A DNA stretch of 64,000 nt, taken from assembly GCF_006088715.1 (NCBI RefSeq), contig NZ_CP030771.1, positions 9,360,001 through 9,424,000 of the forward strand, in the 5' to 3' direction. Within the stretch, counting starts at the first letter, position 1. Each line of letters opens with the position of its first letter. Below are positions 24,398 through 32,350 of this stretch, piece after piece. The notes beneath the pieces were generated by a model. That model saw only the letters and a list, made by a program, of their open reading frames with translations, searched no databases and had not been told where the DNA came from. Made by a program: the position numbers and the translations under genes. The stretch is from Streptomyces sp. YIM 121038. Lineage in GTDB: Bacteria > Actinomycetota > Actinomycetes > Streptomycetales > Streptomycetaceae.

Positions 24398-25699
24398 TCA
24401 GGGCTTGCGGTGGCGCATGTCGACGATCCGCTTCACCTTGCCCACCGACCGTTCGATCGACTCGGGGTCGACGACCTCCGCCGAGATGGAGACGCCGATG
24501 GAGTCCTTGACCGCCGACTCGACCTCGCGCGCGGCGGTGACGCGGCGCCCGCGCGGCGTGTCCACGCGGGACTCCACGCGCACCGTGAGGGCGTCCATGC
24601 GGCCCTCCCTGGTGAGACAGAGCTGGAAGTGCGGGGCGAGGCCCGGCGTGCGCAGGATGATCTCCTCGATCTGCGTGGGGAAGAGGTTCACACCGCGCAG
24701 GATGACCATGTCGTCGCAGCGGCCCGTGACCTTCTCCATGCGGCGGAAGACCCGGGCCGTGCCCGGCAGCAGCCGCGTGAGATCGCGGGTGCGGTAGCGG
24801 ATGACGGGCATGGCCTCCTTGGTGAGCGAGGTGAAGACCAGCTCGCCGAGCTCACCGTCGGGCAGCACCTCACCGGTGATCGGGTCGACCACTTCCGGAT
24901 AGAAGTGGTCCTCCCAGATGTGCAGGCCGTCCTTCGTCTCGACGCACTCCTGCGCGACCCCGGGGCCGATCACCTCCGAGAGCCCGTATATGTCCACCGC
25001 GTCGATGGCGAACCGCTCCTCGATCTCGTGCCGCATCTCCTCCGTCCACGGCTCCGCGCCGAAGATGCCGACCTGGAGGGACGTGTTGCGCGGATCGATG
25101 CCCTGCCGCTCGAACTCCTCCAGGAGCGTCAGCATGTACGAGGGCGTCACCATGATGATCTCAGGGCGGAGGTCCAGGATGAGCTGCACCTGGCGCGTGG
25201 TCATGCCGCCGGACGCGGGGATCACCGTGCAGCCGAGCCGCTCCGCGCCGTAGTGCGCGCCGAGCCCGCCGGTGAAGAGGCCGTAGCCGTAGGCCACATG
25301 GACCTTGTGGCCGGGCCTGCCGCCCGCGGCCCGGATCGAGCGGGCCACGACGTCCGCCCACATCGACAGGTCCTGCTCGGTGTAGCCGACGAGCGTGGGA
25401 CGGCCCGTGGTGCCGCTCGACGCGTGCAGGCGCCGCAGCTCCGACTGCTCCACGGCGAACATCCCGAAGGGATAGTTGGCCCGCAGGTCCGCCTTCGTCG
25501 TGAAGGGGAAGCGGGCCAGGTCGGGCAGCGCATGGCAGTCGTCGGGGCTGAGCCCCGCCGCGTCGAACGCGGCCCGGTAGAAGGGAACGTTCTCGTACGC
25601 GTGCAGCAAGGTGTCCTGAAGGCGCTCGAGCTGCAGCGCTTCGAGCTCCTCACGACCGAGCCGCTCCGCGGCGTCCAGGAGTGCCGGTGTACGCGCCAT
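24398..25699 (-). CDS. paaK: Phenylacetate-CoA ligase
   Basis: A 433-residue protein, the usual PaaK length. Hallmarks are HASSGTTGRPTLVGY (ATP loop; the T-TGRP-x-VGYT form is typical for PaaK), TPSYMLTLLEEF, IFGAEPWTEEMR, DIYGLSEVIGPGVAQEC, GELVFTSLTKEAMPVIRYRTRDLT and a PaaK C-domain beginning GRCDDMVILRGVNLFP. It activates phenylacetate, or a similar aryl acid, to the CoA thioester at the start of aerobic catabolism. No other paa genes lie nearby, so it may feed secondary metabolism or pair with unlinked genes. The 147 bp upstream contain an A/T-rich patch (25752-25785) that probably holds the promoter. Confidence 0.93.
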   Translation of the reverse strand: MARTPALLDAAERLGREELEALQLERLQDTLLHAYENVPFYRAAFDAAGLSPDDCHALPDLARFPFTTKADLRANYPFGMFAVEQSELRRLHASSGTTGRPTLVGYTEQDLSMWADVVARSIRAAGGRPGHKVHVAYGYGLFTGGLGAHYGAERLGCTVIPASGGMTTRQVQLILDLRPEIIMVTPSYMLTLLEEFERQGIDPRNTSLQVGIFGAEPWTEEMRHEIEERFAIDAVDIYGLSEVIGPGVAQECVETKDGLHIWEDHFYPEVVDPITGEVLPDGELGELVFTSLTKEAMPVIRYRTRDLTRLLPGTARVFRRMEKVTGRCDDMVILRGVNLFPTQIEEIILRTPGLAPHFQLCLTREGRMDALTVRVESRVDTPRGRRVTAAREVESAVKDSIGVSISAEVVDPESIERSVGKVKRIVDMRHRKP

Positions 25700-25846
25700 G
25701 GGCGGATACCCCCGTCCGAGCCGGGCGGCCGAGCTATCGGCCGATCTTGTTTCGGGGTCAGTAATTCAAGCTTTCATGGCTTGTGGCAAGGGTCTCGTAC
25801 CCCGTGCCGTAGCCGCAGCAGCGGGCGCGGCGCGCCCGGCGGGAAA

Positions 25847-26665
25847 CTAGGGTTTGCGGGCGACCGCGCCGTACATGGCGATGTCCTCGTCCTTGATCAT
25901 TTCACCCTCCGTGCCGTCCGGGCGCCACTTGTGGACCTGGACGATCCCGGGCTCCACCAGGTCCAGGCCCTCGAAGAACCGCCCGGCCTCGGCCCGGGTG
26001 CGCAGCCGCATGGGCAGGCCCCGCGCCGCGTATTCGCGCGCCACCCGCGCCACGTCTTCCGGCGCGAAGTCGGCGGTGCCGACGGACATCGCCAGATAGC
26101 TGCCCGACGGCAGGGGTTCCAGGAGGCGCTTGACGATGCCGGTGGCGTCGTGCTCGTCGAGGAGGAAGTGCACGATCGCGATGATCGTGAGCGCGACGGG
26201 TTCGCCGAGATCCAGGGTCTCGCGCAGCTCGGGGGCGTTCAGGATCGTGTCGGGGTCGAGCATGTCGGCCTCGATGTACGAGGTCATGCCCTCGGTGGTG
26301 CTGGCGAGCAGCCCCTGGGACAGCGTCAGCACGATGGGGTCGTTGTCGACGTACACGACCCGGGACGCCGGAGCGACCGACTGGGCGATCTCGTGGAGGT
26401 TCGGCGAGGTCGGGATGCCGGTCCCGATGTCGAGGAACTGCCGGATGCCCGCCTCCCGCGCCAGATACGTCACGGCGCGGTCCATGAAGTCGCGGTTGGC
26501 CCGCATGTGGATGGGCAGGGCGGGCCACTCCTGGGCCATCACGTCCCCTGCCTCCTTGTCGGCGGGGTAGTAGTCCTTGCCGCCGAGGATGTAGTCGTAG
26601 ATGCGCGCCGAGTGCGCGCTGGCGGTGTCGATCCGGTCGGCCGGCCATCCGTCGTCGTGCGACAC
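25847..26665 (-). CDS. SAM-dependent methyltransferase of the DUF574/Methyltransf_19 family
   Basis: A 272-residue protein. The N-terminus (TASAHSARIYDYILGGKDYYPADKEA) is the signature of this large streptomycete family. It is followed by the SAM-binding glycine motif QFLDIGTGIPTSPN and the acidic strand-2 end VVYVDNDPIV. The central LDEHD and the tail (MIKDEDIAMYGAVARKP) also fit. The GTG start has AGGAGGGG upstream. Members are strongly expanded in actinomycetes; the methyl acceptor is unknown. It lies downstream of the DUF397/XRE pair on the same strand, with 156 bp between, so it may be a separate unit. Confidence 0.92.
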   Translation of the reverse strand: MSHDDGWPADRIDTASAHSARIYDYILGGKDYYPADKEAGDVMAQEWPALPIHMRANRDFMDRAVTYLAREAGIRQFLDIGTGIPTSPNLHEIAQSVAPASRVVYVDNDPIVLTLSQGLLASTTEGMTSYIEADMLDPDTILNAPELRETLDLGEPVALTIIAIVHFLLDEHDATGIVKRLLEPLPSGSYLAMSVGTADFAPEDVARVAREYAARGLPMRLRTRAEAGRFFEGLDLVEPGIVQVHKWRPDGTEGEMIKDEDIAMYGAVARKP

Positions 26666-26821
26666 GGCCCCTCCTGTCAGTCGTGATCTCGCTGTGCGAT
26701 GAGCGGTGCGGTGAGCGGTGCGGTGAGATACGCGGTGTGCCTGTGTGGTGAACCGTTTCGCGGGAGCGGCCCGGGCCGTGCGCGGAACGAGGGAACAGCT
26801 CGGCCCCGAGGGACCGCCGTG

Positions 26822-27055
26822 CTAGCAGAGGAAGTCGGCGTCGCCGGCCTTCACGCTCGCGAGGAAGCGGGCCACTTCACGAGGCGTGAGGATCAGCGCG
26901 GGCCCGCCGGGGTCGGTCGACTGGCGGAAGGCCACCCGCCCGTCGACGAGCTTCTTCGCCTCGAGGCAGGCGCCTCCGGCGTCGTCGCTCCAGGGCTTGC
27001 GCCAACCGTGGGCGCCGAGCTCACGGGAAGGCATGCCGTTGCGTATGGGGTGCAC
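26822..27055 (-). CDS. DUF397 protein
   Basis: A 77-residue protein with the family pattern: GWRKPWSDDAGGACLEAKKL (W-K-S-S..G..C-x-E), a middle VAFRQSTDPGGPALILT (RDSKDP.GP.L..) and an ending WxxFL-type EVARFLASVKAGDADF. DUF397 proteins are nearly always paired with an XRE/DUF5753 regulator and are thought to be toxin- or modulator-like partners. Its GTG start immediately follows the upstream TGA stop (TGAGTG), so it is translationally coupled to the XRE gene. The residue before DP is Thr where Ser-Lys is common. Confidence 0.93.
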   Translation of the reverse strand: MHPIRNGMPSRELGAHGWRKPWSDDAGGACLEAKKLVDGRVAFRQSTDPGGPALILTPREVARFLASVKAGDADFLC

Positions 27056-27931
27056 TCACAGCTCCTTACGGATCGCGCCGAGCAGGGCTTCGGTCTTCCG
27101 GGCGGGCGCCGCCTGGGCGCCCAATCGGTCCAGGGCCTCGCGGTAGACCACCACGTCGTCGCCCTTGTCGAGATAGACGGCCCCGACCAGGCCGTTGACG
27201 TAGACGATGTCCGGTAGCTCCGGGGCCTTGAACCGGAAGATGTGGAACGCTCCCGCCCGCATGGCCGGGTGGGGGCCGTTCTTGAAGGGCATGATCTGCA
27301 AGGTCACGTGGGGCTGCGCCGTCACCGCGATCAGATGGTCGATCTGCGCGCGCATCACGGCGCCGCCGCCGACCGGCCAGCGCAGGACGGTCTCGTCCAT
27401 CACGACCCACAGGTGCGGGGGAGCGGCGCGGGTCAGCAGTTCCTGACGCTCCATGCGCAGGGCGACCTGGCGCTCCGTGACGTCGGCCGGGGCGTGCGGA
27501 TTGCCCGCGCTCAGCAGCGCGCGGGCGTAGTCCTCCGTCTGCAGCAGGCCGTGGACGAACTGCGACTCGTAGGCGCGGATCTGGTGGGCGGCCTGCTCCA
27601 GGCTGAGGTAGGCGGCGAACCAGTCGGGCATCACGTCGCGGTACGAGTGCCACCAGCCGCGCTGGTTGGCCTCGCGGACCGACTGAAGGAAGGTGTCGAT
27701 CTCGCGCTGGTCCGCGACGCCGTACGTCCGAAGGAGCTTCTCGACGTCGGAGAGGCGCAGCCGCGCCACCTTGGCGGCTTCGAGCCGGCGGATCGTCGAG
27801 TGGCTGACGCCGATGGCCTCGCCCGCCTGCTCGTACGTGAGACCGGCGCGCGTGCGCAGGTCCTCAAGCCGCTTGCCGAGGATCATGCGCAGGACCGAGG
27901 GGGCGCCGCCCCACGCCGTTTGCGCTGTCAT
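27056..27931 (-). CDS. XRE-family regulator with DUF5753 domain
   Basis: A 291-residue regulator. The N-terminal HTH (residues about 18-75) reads GKRLEDLRTRAGLTYEQAGE followed by AIGVSHSTIRRLEAAKV. The rest is the DUF5753 domain: WWHSYRDVMPDWFAAYLSLE, YESQFVHGLLQTEDYARALL, LWVVMDETVLRWPVGG, HVTLQIMPFKNGPHPAM and DIVYVNGLVGAVYLD. It forms the usual pair with the DUF397 gene. ATG at 27931 is preceded by GAGGTGGGG. Its upstream region contains a perfect tandem 19-bp duplication and an A/T-rich inverted repeat, both candidates for autoregulation. The divergent ATP-binding protein at 28347 is the customary third partner. Confidence 0.94.
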   Translation of the reverse strand: MTAQTAWGGAPSVLRMILGKRLEDLRTRAGLTYEQAGEAIGVSHSTIRRLEAAKVARLRLSDVEKLLRTYGVADQREIDTFLQSVREANQRGWWHSYRDVMPDWFAAYLSLEQAAHQIRAYESQFVHGLLQTEDYARALLSAGNPHAPADVTERQVALRMERQELLTRAAPPHLWVVMDETVLRWPVGGGAVMRAQIDHLIAVTAQPHVTLQIMPFKNGPHPAMRAGAFHIFRFKAPELPDIVYVNGLVGAVYLDKGDDVVVYREALDRLGAQAAPARKTEALLGAIRKEL

Positions 27932-27938
27932 GCCCCAC

Positions 27939-27976
27939 CTCCCCGCACCTGTACCGCCTCCCCGCACCTGTACCGC
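27939..27976. repeat. Perfect tandem 19-bp duplication in the XRE leader
   Basis: The 19-base unit CTCCCCGCACCTGTACCGC occurs twice, at 27939-27957 and 27958-27976, with no gap or mismatch. It begins 8 bases upstream of the XRE start codon. It may be a recent slippage duplication that doubles a promoter or operator element. Confidence 0.8.
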
Positions 27977-28064
27977 GGTCGTGCCCGCCCAGGGCGTCTC
28001 ACCGGTGCCTCGATCGCAGTCTGTCACGATCATCGGCTGATGTGAGCAGCTTGCGCGTGACGAA

Positions 28065-28077
28065 TTGAAAATTTCAA
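28065..28077. promoter_or_regulatory. A/T-rich inverted repeat between XRE and ATPase genes
   Basis: TTGAAA and TTTCAA are perfectly inverted around one base. The motif stands out in a region of over 70 percent G/C and lies between the divergent regulator (27931) and ATP-binding gene (28347). Cro/C1-type repressors commonly bind such symmetric A/T sites, so it is a candidate operator of the XRE protein. Confidence 0.5.
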
Positions 28078-28346
28078 CTCAGCGGTTGCAGTTCGCTCTT
28101 CACAGGTGTCACAGTGGATGTGCTGTCAGGAACGCCAAGAGCCCGTGATGATCACGGAGTTGACAGTCCGTCATGACAGAACGGGCCAGGACGGGCCCAG
28201 GCCATGACTCGCCCGCGGCGGTGCCGGTCCGGCGCCACCGCCTCGGCGGCCCGACGACGGGCGGAGGGCGAGCACGTACGCGTCGTCACGCCGTGGTGCG
28301 TGGCCGACACCGTCGGTGAGGCGACGGCGAACGAAAGGCGACCCAC

Positions 28347-28820
28347 GTGGTTTCCCCCACCCACCCCACGCCTTCGGATCTCGTGCCGGGGCCCCTGCCC
28401 GCGCACCGGTCGACCGTGTTCCGTTTACCGGCCGTCGCCGCCTCCGTACGGGCGGCTCGTCTGCACGTACGCGAGCGGATGACCGAGTGGAACCTCGCTC
28501 CGGAAGTCGGTGACGACGCGGTCCTGTTGGTCTCCGAGCTCGTCACCAACGCGATCGCGCACGCCTTCGGCGACCACGTGGTGTGCCGGTTGTGCGTGAC
28601 CGGACAGCGGCTGCGCATCGAGGTCGAGGACCAGGCCCGAGGGGACACGGTGCCCGCGCAGCGCCCACCGGACCTCGACCGGGAGAGCGGGCGCGGCCTC
28701 GCGCTGGTGGACGCACTGGCGCGGGACTGGGGCGTCACGCCGACCGGCGGCGGCTCCGGCCAGATCGTCTGGGCCGAGCTGGCGCCGGTGGCACCGGACT
28801 TCGGCGGCGCGGACGCCTGA
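28347..28820 (+). CDS. Anti-sigma-factor-like ATP-binding protein (HATPase_c_2)
   Basis: A 157-residue single-domain GHKL ATPase of the RsbW/SpoIIAB-like group. The N-box is LVSELVTNAIAHAFGD, the G1 box IEVEDQARGDTVPA, and the G2 box ESGRGLALVDALARDWGV; the end (GGGSGQIVWAELAP) is typical. Streptomycetes have many copies beside XRE/DUF397 pairs, and this one is divergent from such a pair. The GTG start has GAAAGG upstream. Codon 27 (28425-28427) is the rare TTA, so translation should depend on the developmental tRNA of bldA. Its partner, probably a sigma or anti-anti-sigma factor, is not in this window. Confidence 0.9.
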   Translation: MVSPTHPTPSDLVPGPLPAHRSTVFRLPAVAASVRAARLHVRERMTEWNLAPEVGDDAVLLVSELVTNAIAHAFGDHVVCRLCVTGQRLRIEVEDQARGDTVPAQRPPDLDRESGRGLALVDALARDWGVTPTGGGSGQIVWAELAPVAPDFGGADA

Positions 28821-28851
28821 CGGTGCCTCCGGGCGCCCGGGCGGTCCGTTC

Positions 28852-28888
28852 GGCACCGGCACGTGCCTGACAGACGCGTGCCGGTGCC
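28852..28888 (+). terminator. Terminator hairpin after the ATP-binding protein gene
   Basis: A perfect 12-bp stem, GGCACCGGCACG with its complement CGTGCCGGTGCC, closes a 13-base loop 32 bases after the stop. It ends 14 bases before the next start codon, so the downstream gene needs its own, very short, leader or a promoter inside the hairpin region. Confidence 0.8.
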
Positions 28889-28902
28889 CCTAGGTTTTCC
28901 CC

Positions 28903-29646
28903 GTGGACGCGCTCACGTGGATCTCGGCGGCCGTGGCGTTGGCCAGTGCCGCGACGACGGCGTTCCTGGGCTACTGGCAGCAGCGCCGGACGGCCGCGGC
29001 CGAGCGGCTCAACTACATGAACCAGTACGGGGCGTCGCTCGCGTGGGCGGCCTTCGACCTCCAGAGCCGCCTGTACAACATCCTCCGCGGCAGATACCTG
29101 GCCTTCTTCCTGCTCCACGGCACCGAGCAGGACGCGGAACTGGCCCGGCGCAGCACCGTCTACGTCATCGCCGAGTACCTGGGCTGGGTCGAAATCCTCC
29201 GGCGGGACGTCCAGTTCCTCGACCTCGGCGGCAGCGGCCCCAACCGCGGCGTCATGAACCAGCTGTCCCGGATCGCCGAGACCCTCAACAGGTCCACCGC
29301 CCACCACGACGAGCTGCGCCTGTTCCGCATCCAGCAGCGCGCCATCGGCAGCCTCATGATCCACCCCGACAGCGAGCCCGGCCGCAGACGCTGCCTCGAC
29401 TACGCGGAGTTCTGCGAACGCCTCGACGCCGACGAGCGCTTCAGGGGGTGGTTCTCCGCGGCGCTGGCCGACGTGGACGCGATCGCCGCGGACGGCGCGC
29501 CCTCCGCGCCCCGCCTGCGGGCGTTACAGCGCCAGCTGGTCGAACTCGTCGACCTGCTCGACCCGGACGCCGTACGGTTTCCGCAGTTCCACCTCCAGAG
29601 GTTCGGGGACGGCGAGGAGGGCCCGGCCCCCGCGGACGTCTGGTGA
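28903..29646 (+). CDS. Membrane-anchored protein of unknown function
   Basis: A 247-residue protein with one N-terminal membrane segment (LTWISAAVALASAATTAFLGYW) followed by a charged, mostly helical domain. Recognisable pieces are WAAFDLQSRLYNILRGRYL and TVYVIAEYLGWVEILRRDVQFLD, a pattern seen in uncharacterised actinobacterial and bacterial proteins of similar size. No catalytic motif was found. Translation starts at GTG right after a terminator hairpin. A TTA leucine codon is present at 29524-29526, the second bldA-type codon in this neighbourhood. Confidence 0.7.
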   Translation: MDALTWISAAVALASAATTAFLGYWQQRRTAAAERLNYMNQYGASLAWAAFDLQSRLYNILRGRYLAFFLLHGTEQDAELARRSTVYVIAEYLGWVEILRRDVQFLDLGGSGPNRGVMNQLSRIAETLNRSTAHHDELRLFRIQQRAIGSLMIHPDSEPGRRRCLDYAEFCERLDADERFRGWFSAALADVDAIAADGAPSAPRLRALQRQLVELVDLLDPDAVRFPQFHLQRFGDGEEGPAPADVW

Positions 29647-29651
29647 CCGGC

Positions 29652-30122
29652 TCACCCCGGCACGACGCACCGGAAGACCTGCCGCGAGCCGCCCTCCGGT
29701 CCCGGCTCCGCGGCCTCGGCCGGGGTGAAGCCGAGGCGGGCGTAGAAGTCGCGCGCGCCGCTGGTGACGGCGCCCGGGTGGTCGGCCCCGAAGGTGATCA
29801 CCTCGATGGTGCCCGGCCCCGGGCCGAACCGGCGCCCGGCCTCCGCCATCAGCGCCTGCCCCACGCCCTGGCCGCGGGCCTGGGCGGAGACGACGAGCCA
29901 GTGGACGTGGTGCGTCGGGGCGCTCCCGCCGAACAGGAGCCCGCCCAGCAGGCCCGTCCCGGAGGGCGCGGCGGCGACCAGGGCCGAGGATCCGGCGATG
30001 TGTTCCCGTACGGCGCGGTGGAAGCCGGGCTCCTCCACCATCGGGCCGAACCAGTGCTCCACCTGGGCCGCCAGGCTCAGGAAGCCGGGGAAGTCGTTCT
30101 CAGTCGCGAGTCTGACGATCAT
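29652..30122 (-). CDS. GNAT-family N-acetyltransferase
   Basis: A 156-residue single-domain acetyltransferase. The acetyl-CoA pyrophosphate loop is VVSAQARGQGVGQALMAEAG (the R/Q-x-x-G-x-G/A motif A), preceded by strand WLVVS and followed by motif B, ARDFYARLGFTPAE. The N-terminus (MIVRLATENDF) is a standard opener. The acceptor substrate cannot be read. It converges on the gene ending at 29646 with a five-base gap and lies downstream of the PucR-like regulator on the same strand. Confidence 0.9.
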   Translation of the reverse strand: MIVRLATENDFPGFLSLAAQVEHWFGPMVEEPGFHRAVREHIAGSSALVAAAPSGTGLLGGLLFGGSAPTHHVHWLVVSAQARGQGVGQALMAEAGRRFGPGPGTIEVITFGADHPGAVTSGARDFYARLGFTPAEAAEPGPEGGSRQVFRCVVPG

Positions 30123-30170
30123 CGGGACAGTCTCACAGGAGTGCGGGCGGCCTGTGCCCCGTGGGGGGCC

Positions 30171-31205
30171 TCAGCTGTCGAGCAGCCGCCACGCCGTGAG
30201 GGCGAGGGTGGCGCGGATCAGGCCCGCGGGCGTGGTGAGTTCGATGCCCAGGGCCTTGCCGATCAGATCGAGGCGACGGGCGACGCTGCTGTGGTGCAGA
30301 TGGAGCCGGTCGGCGGCGCGGCGCAGTGAGCCCGTGGCGCAGTAGGCCTCCAGCGTCTCCAAGTCCTCGGGGGCGCCGGCGACGAGGCCGATCGCGGCCA
30401 CGTCGGCGTTGCCGCGCGCGGCGTCCTGCGGCACCTGCGCGAGGAGCGCGAGCGCGCCCAGGCCGTCGTAGCGGACGACCGGCCTCCGCTCGGTGGCGAA
30501 GCGCAGTGCGGTCCGGGCCTCGCCCCAGGACCGTTCGGGACTGTCGGCGGTGCCGATGCCCGCGCGCACGCCCGCCGGGAGGCGGTCCACGGCCACGGCA
30601 CTGGCCAGGACGACGCCCACGTCACCGAGCGGGGCCGCCTTCACCGGGCGGTCCGGGCAGAGCGCGGCGCTGATCCGGTCGAGCGGAACGGACGAGCGTA
30701 CGGCGACGACGCGCAGCGGCACACCGGTGGCGAACCCCAGCAGGCGCAGCGCGCGGGCCCTGGCCGCCGCGTCGCTGTCGCCGCTGATGGCGAGCTCGAC
30801 GAGGGCGGGGTCGGCCATGGTGGTACGGGCCGGACCGTACCGCTCGACCACCGCCGCGGCGGCGATGGCGAGCCGGTCGAGGAGGACCTCGTCGAGCGGT
30901 CCCGCCGGGCCGGTGCGCTCCAGCCACACCGCGCCGATCTCCTCCTCGTCGAGCGTGATCGGCGCCGTGGAGGACGCGGTCGGCGCAGGGGCGCTCGCCG
31001 CGGTGCCGTCGGGCGAGAAGTGGATCGGGCGCCCCGCGCCGTGCAGCCGGATCCCGGCCGGGCACTCGGCGAGGCCCGCCGACGCCCGCGCGAGCGCCGG
31101 GAGGTCGACCCGCCGCCGCATCAGCGTGTCGTAGAACATCACGACGCGGATCGCGCCCTCGACATGCGAATCCAGCTGCGAAAGACGTGCGGCCAGTGCC
31201 TCCAT
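30171..31205 (-). CDS. PucR/CdaR-like helix-turn-helix regulator
   Basis: A 344-residue regulator. The C-terminal HTH of the PucR type is LETLEAYCATGSLRRAADRLHLHHSSVARRLDLIGKALGI, the part shared by PucR, CdaR and sugar-diacid regulators, and the ending LTLALTAWRLLDS-like segment fits. The N-terminal 280 residues look like a GAF-type sensory region plus the PucR middle domain. ATG at 31205 is listed; a GTG at 31235 with CGGGGG upstream would add ten residues and is a real alternative. It diverges from the ion channel gene at 31441. The effector is unknown. Confidence 0.8.
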   Translation of the reverse strand: MEALAARLSQLDSHVEGAIRVVMFYDTLMRRRVDLPALARASAGLAECPAGIRLHGAGRPIHFSPDGTAASAPAPTASSTAPITLDEEEIGAVWLERTGPAGPLDEVLLDRLAIAAAAVVERYGPARTTMADPALVELAISGDSDAAARARALRLLGFATGVPLRVVAVRSSVPLDRISAALCPDRPVKAAPLGDVGVVLASAVAVDRLPAGVRAGIGTADSPERSWGEARTALRFATERRPVVRYDGLGALALLAQVPQDAARGNADVAAIGLVAGAPEDLETLEAYCATGSLRRAADRLHLHHSSVARRLDLIGKALGIELTTPAGLIRATLALTAWRLLDS

Positions 31206-31440
31206 GAACAGGAGAATAAGCGCCGGTCGGGGCACGGCCCCCGGCGGAGCGCGCGCCGCGTCCGGGGGCGGCGGCCCGGAGTTCGGCGGCCGTACGGCCC
31301 GCTGCGGGAAAGGATCGCGGCACGGACAGCGCGACCAGGCCGTTCTCGCCCCGCAGGGACGCCCGGGACGGCCGGAGATCGTAAGATCAACTTCCGGTAA
31401 GTGGCATACGGGATTCCGGCGAGGGGCAGTGCGATACCCG

Positions 31441-32334
31441 ATGATCTACGACGGGCGCACGCGCTCAACACGCGGCAGACGAGCGGTCGCTGAGCGCTGC
31501 CGGAGCCTGACCGAGGCCCGCTGGTTCGGCCTGGCGGTCTTCGTCCTCATCCTCGCCAACGCCGCCGTCCTGGGCGTGGAGACGTACACCGGGGTCGTGC
31601 ACCACTGGCACGAGGAGCTGAAGCTCGTCGAACACGGCTTCCTCGTGCTCTTCACCGCGGAGGTCCTCCTGCGGCTCGGCGCGCACGCCGACCGGCCCCG
31701 CGCCTTCTTCCGCGACCCGTGGAACCTCTTCGACCTCGCCGTCGTCCTCTGCGCCTTCCTGCCGTTCGCGCGCGAGAACACCACGGTGCTGCGGCTGCTG
31801 CGCCTGGCCCGGGTGCTGCGCACCGCCCGGTTCCTGCCGCAACTGCGCATCGTGCTGGTCGCGGTGGGCCGCAGTCTGCCCGGCACGGTGAGCTTCCTGC
31901 TCGTCGGCACGCTCGTGCTCTACGTGTACGCGATGGTCGGCTGGGTCTTCTTCGCCGACGCCGACCCCGAGCACTTCGGCTCCATCGGCCGCGCCGTGCT
32001 CACCCTGTTCCTCCTGATGACCCTCGACGGCCTCGGCGACGCGGTCCGTGCGGGCCTGGAGATCTCCCGCTGGAGCATCGTCTACTACGCGACGTACGTC
32101 CTGATCGCTTCCTTCGTCCTGGTCAACGTCCTCATCGGCGTGGTGATCACCTCCCTCGACGAGGCACGCACGATGGAGGAGCAGCACGAGGCACGGCAGC
32201 GGCGGGACGCGGACGCGCCGCCGGACGAGGCAGCGGACGCCGAGCACGAGCTGCGCTCCCGCATCGCCACCGCACGCCGGGCGCTGGACGAACTGGAGGA
32301 GAGCCTCGAACGCCTGCCGGGGGCGCGCCGCTGA
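31441..32334 (+). CDS. Voltage-gated ion channel (single-domain, NaChBac-like)
   Basis: A 297-residue protein with six transmembrane segments, the layout of one domain of voltage-gated cation channels. S1 is LAVFVLILANAAVLGVET; S4 is the arginine ladder TVLRLLRLARVLRTARFLPQ; S5 is SFLLVGTLVLYVYAMVGWVFF; the pore loop is LTLFLLMTLDGLGDAV and S6 is VLIASFVLVNVLIGVVI. The C-terminus is a long charged coiled coil (DEARTMEEQHEARQRRD, HELRSRIATARRALDELEES) expected to hold the tetramer together. The selectivity filter TLDGLGD differs from TLESW of bacterial sodium channels. ATG at 31441 was chosen because the first helix follows; a GTG at 31429 is possible. Confidence 0.9.
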   Translation: MIYDGRTRSTRGRRAVAERCRSLTEARWFGLAVFVLILANAAVLGVETYTGVVHHWHEELKLVEHGFLVLFTAEVLLRLGAHADRPRAFFRDPWNLFDLAVVLCAFLPFARENTTVLRLLRLARVLRTARFLPQLRIVLVAVGRSLPGTVSFLLVGTLVLYVYAMVGWVFFADADPEHFGSIGRAVLTLFLLMTLDGLGDAVRAGLEISRWSIVYYATYVLIASFVLVNVLIGVVITSLDEARTMEEQHEARQRRDADAPPDEAADAEHELRSRIATARRALDELEESLERLPGARR

Positions 32335-32350
32335 GCCCGTACGGGGCTCA
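32332..32350. terminator. Compact bidirectional terminator overlapping two stop codons
   Basis: The 7-bp arms TGAGCCC and GGGCTCA flank a five-base loop. The left arm contains the ion channel stop and the right arm contains the stop of the convergent universal stress protein gene. It should end both transcripts. Confidence 0.65.

Noticed and set aside
27939..27976. Start of a CRISPR array or iteron origin
   Set aside because: Only two adjacent 19-bp copies with no spacers; no cas or rep gene nearby.
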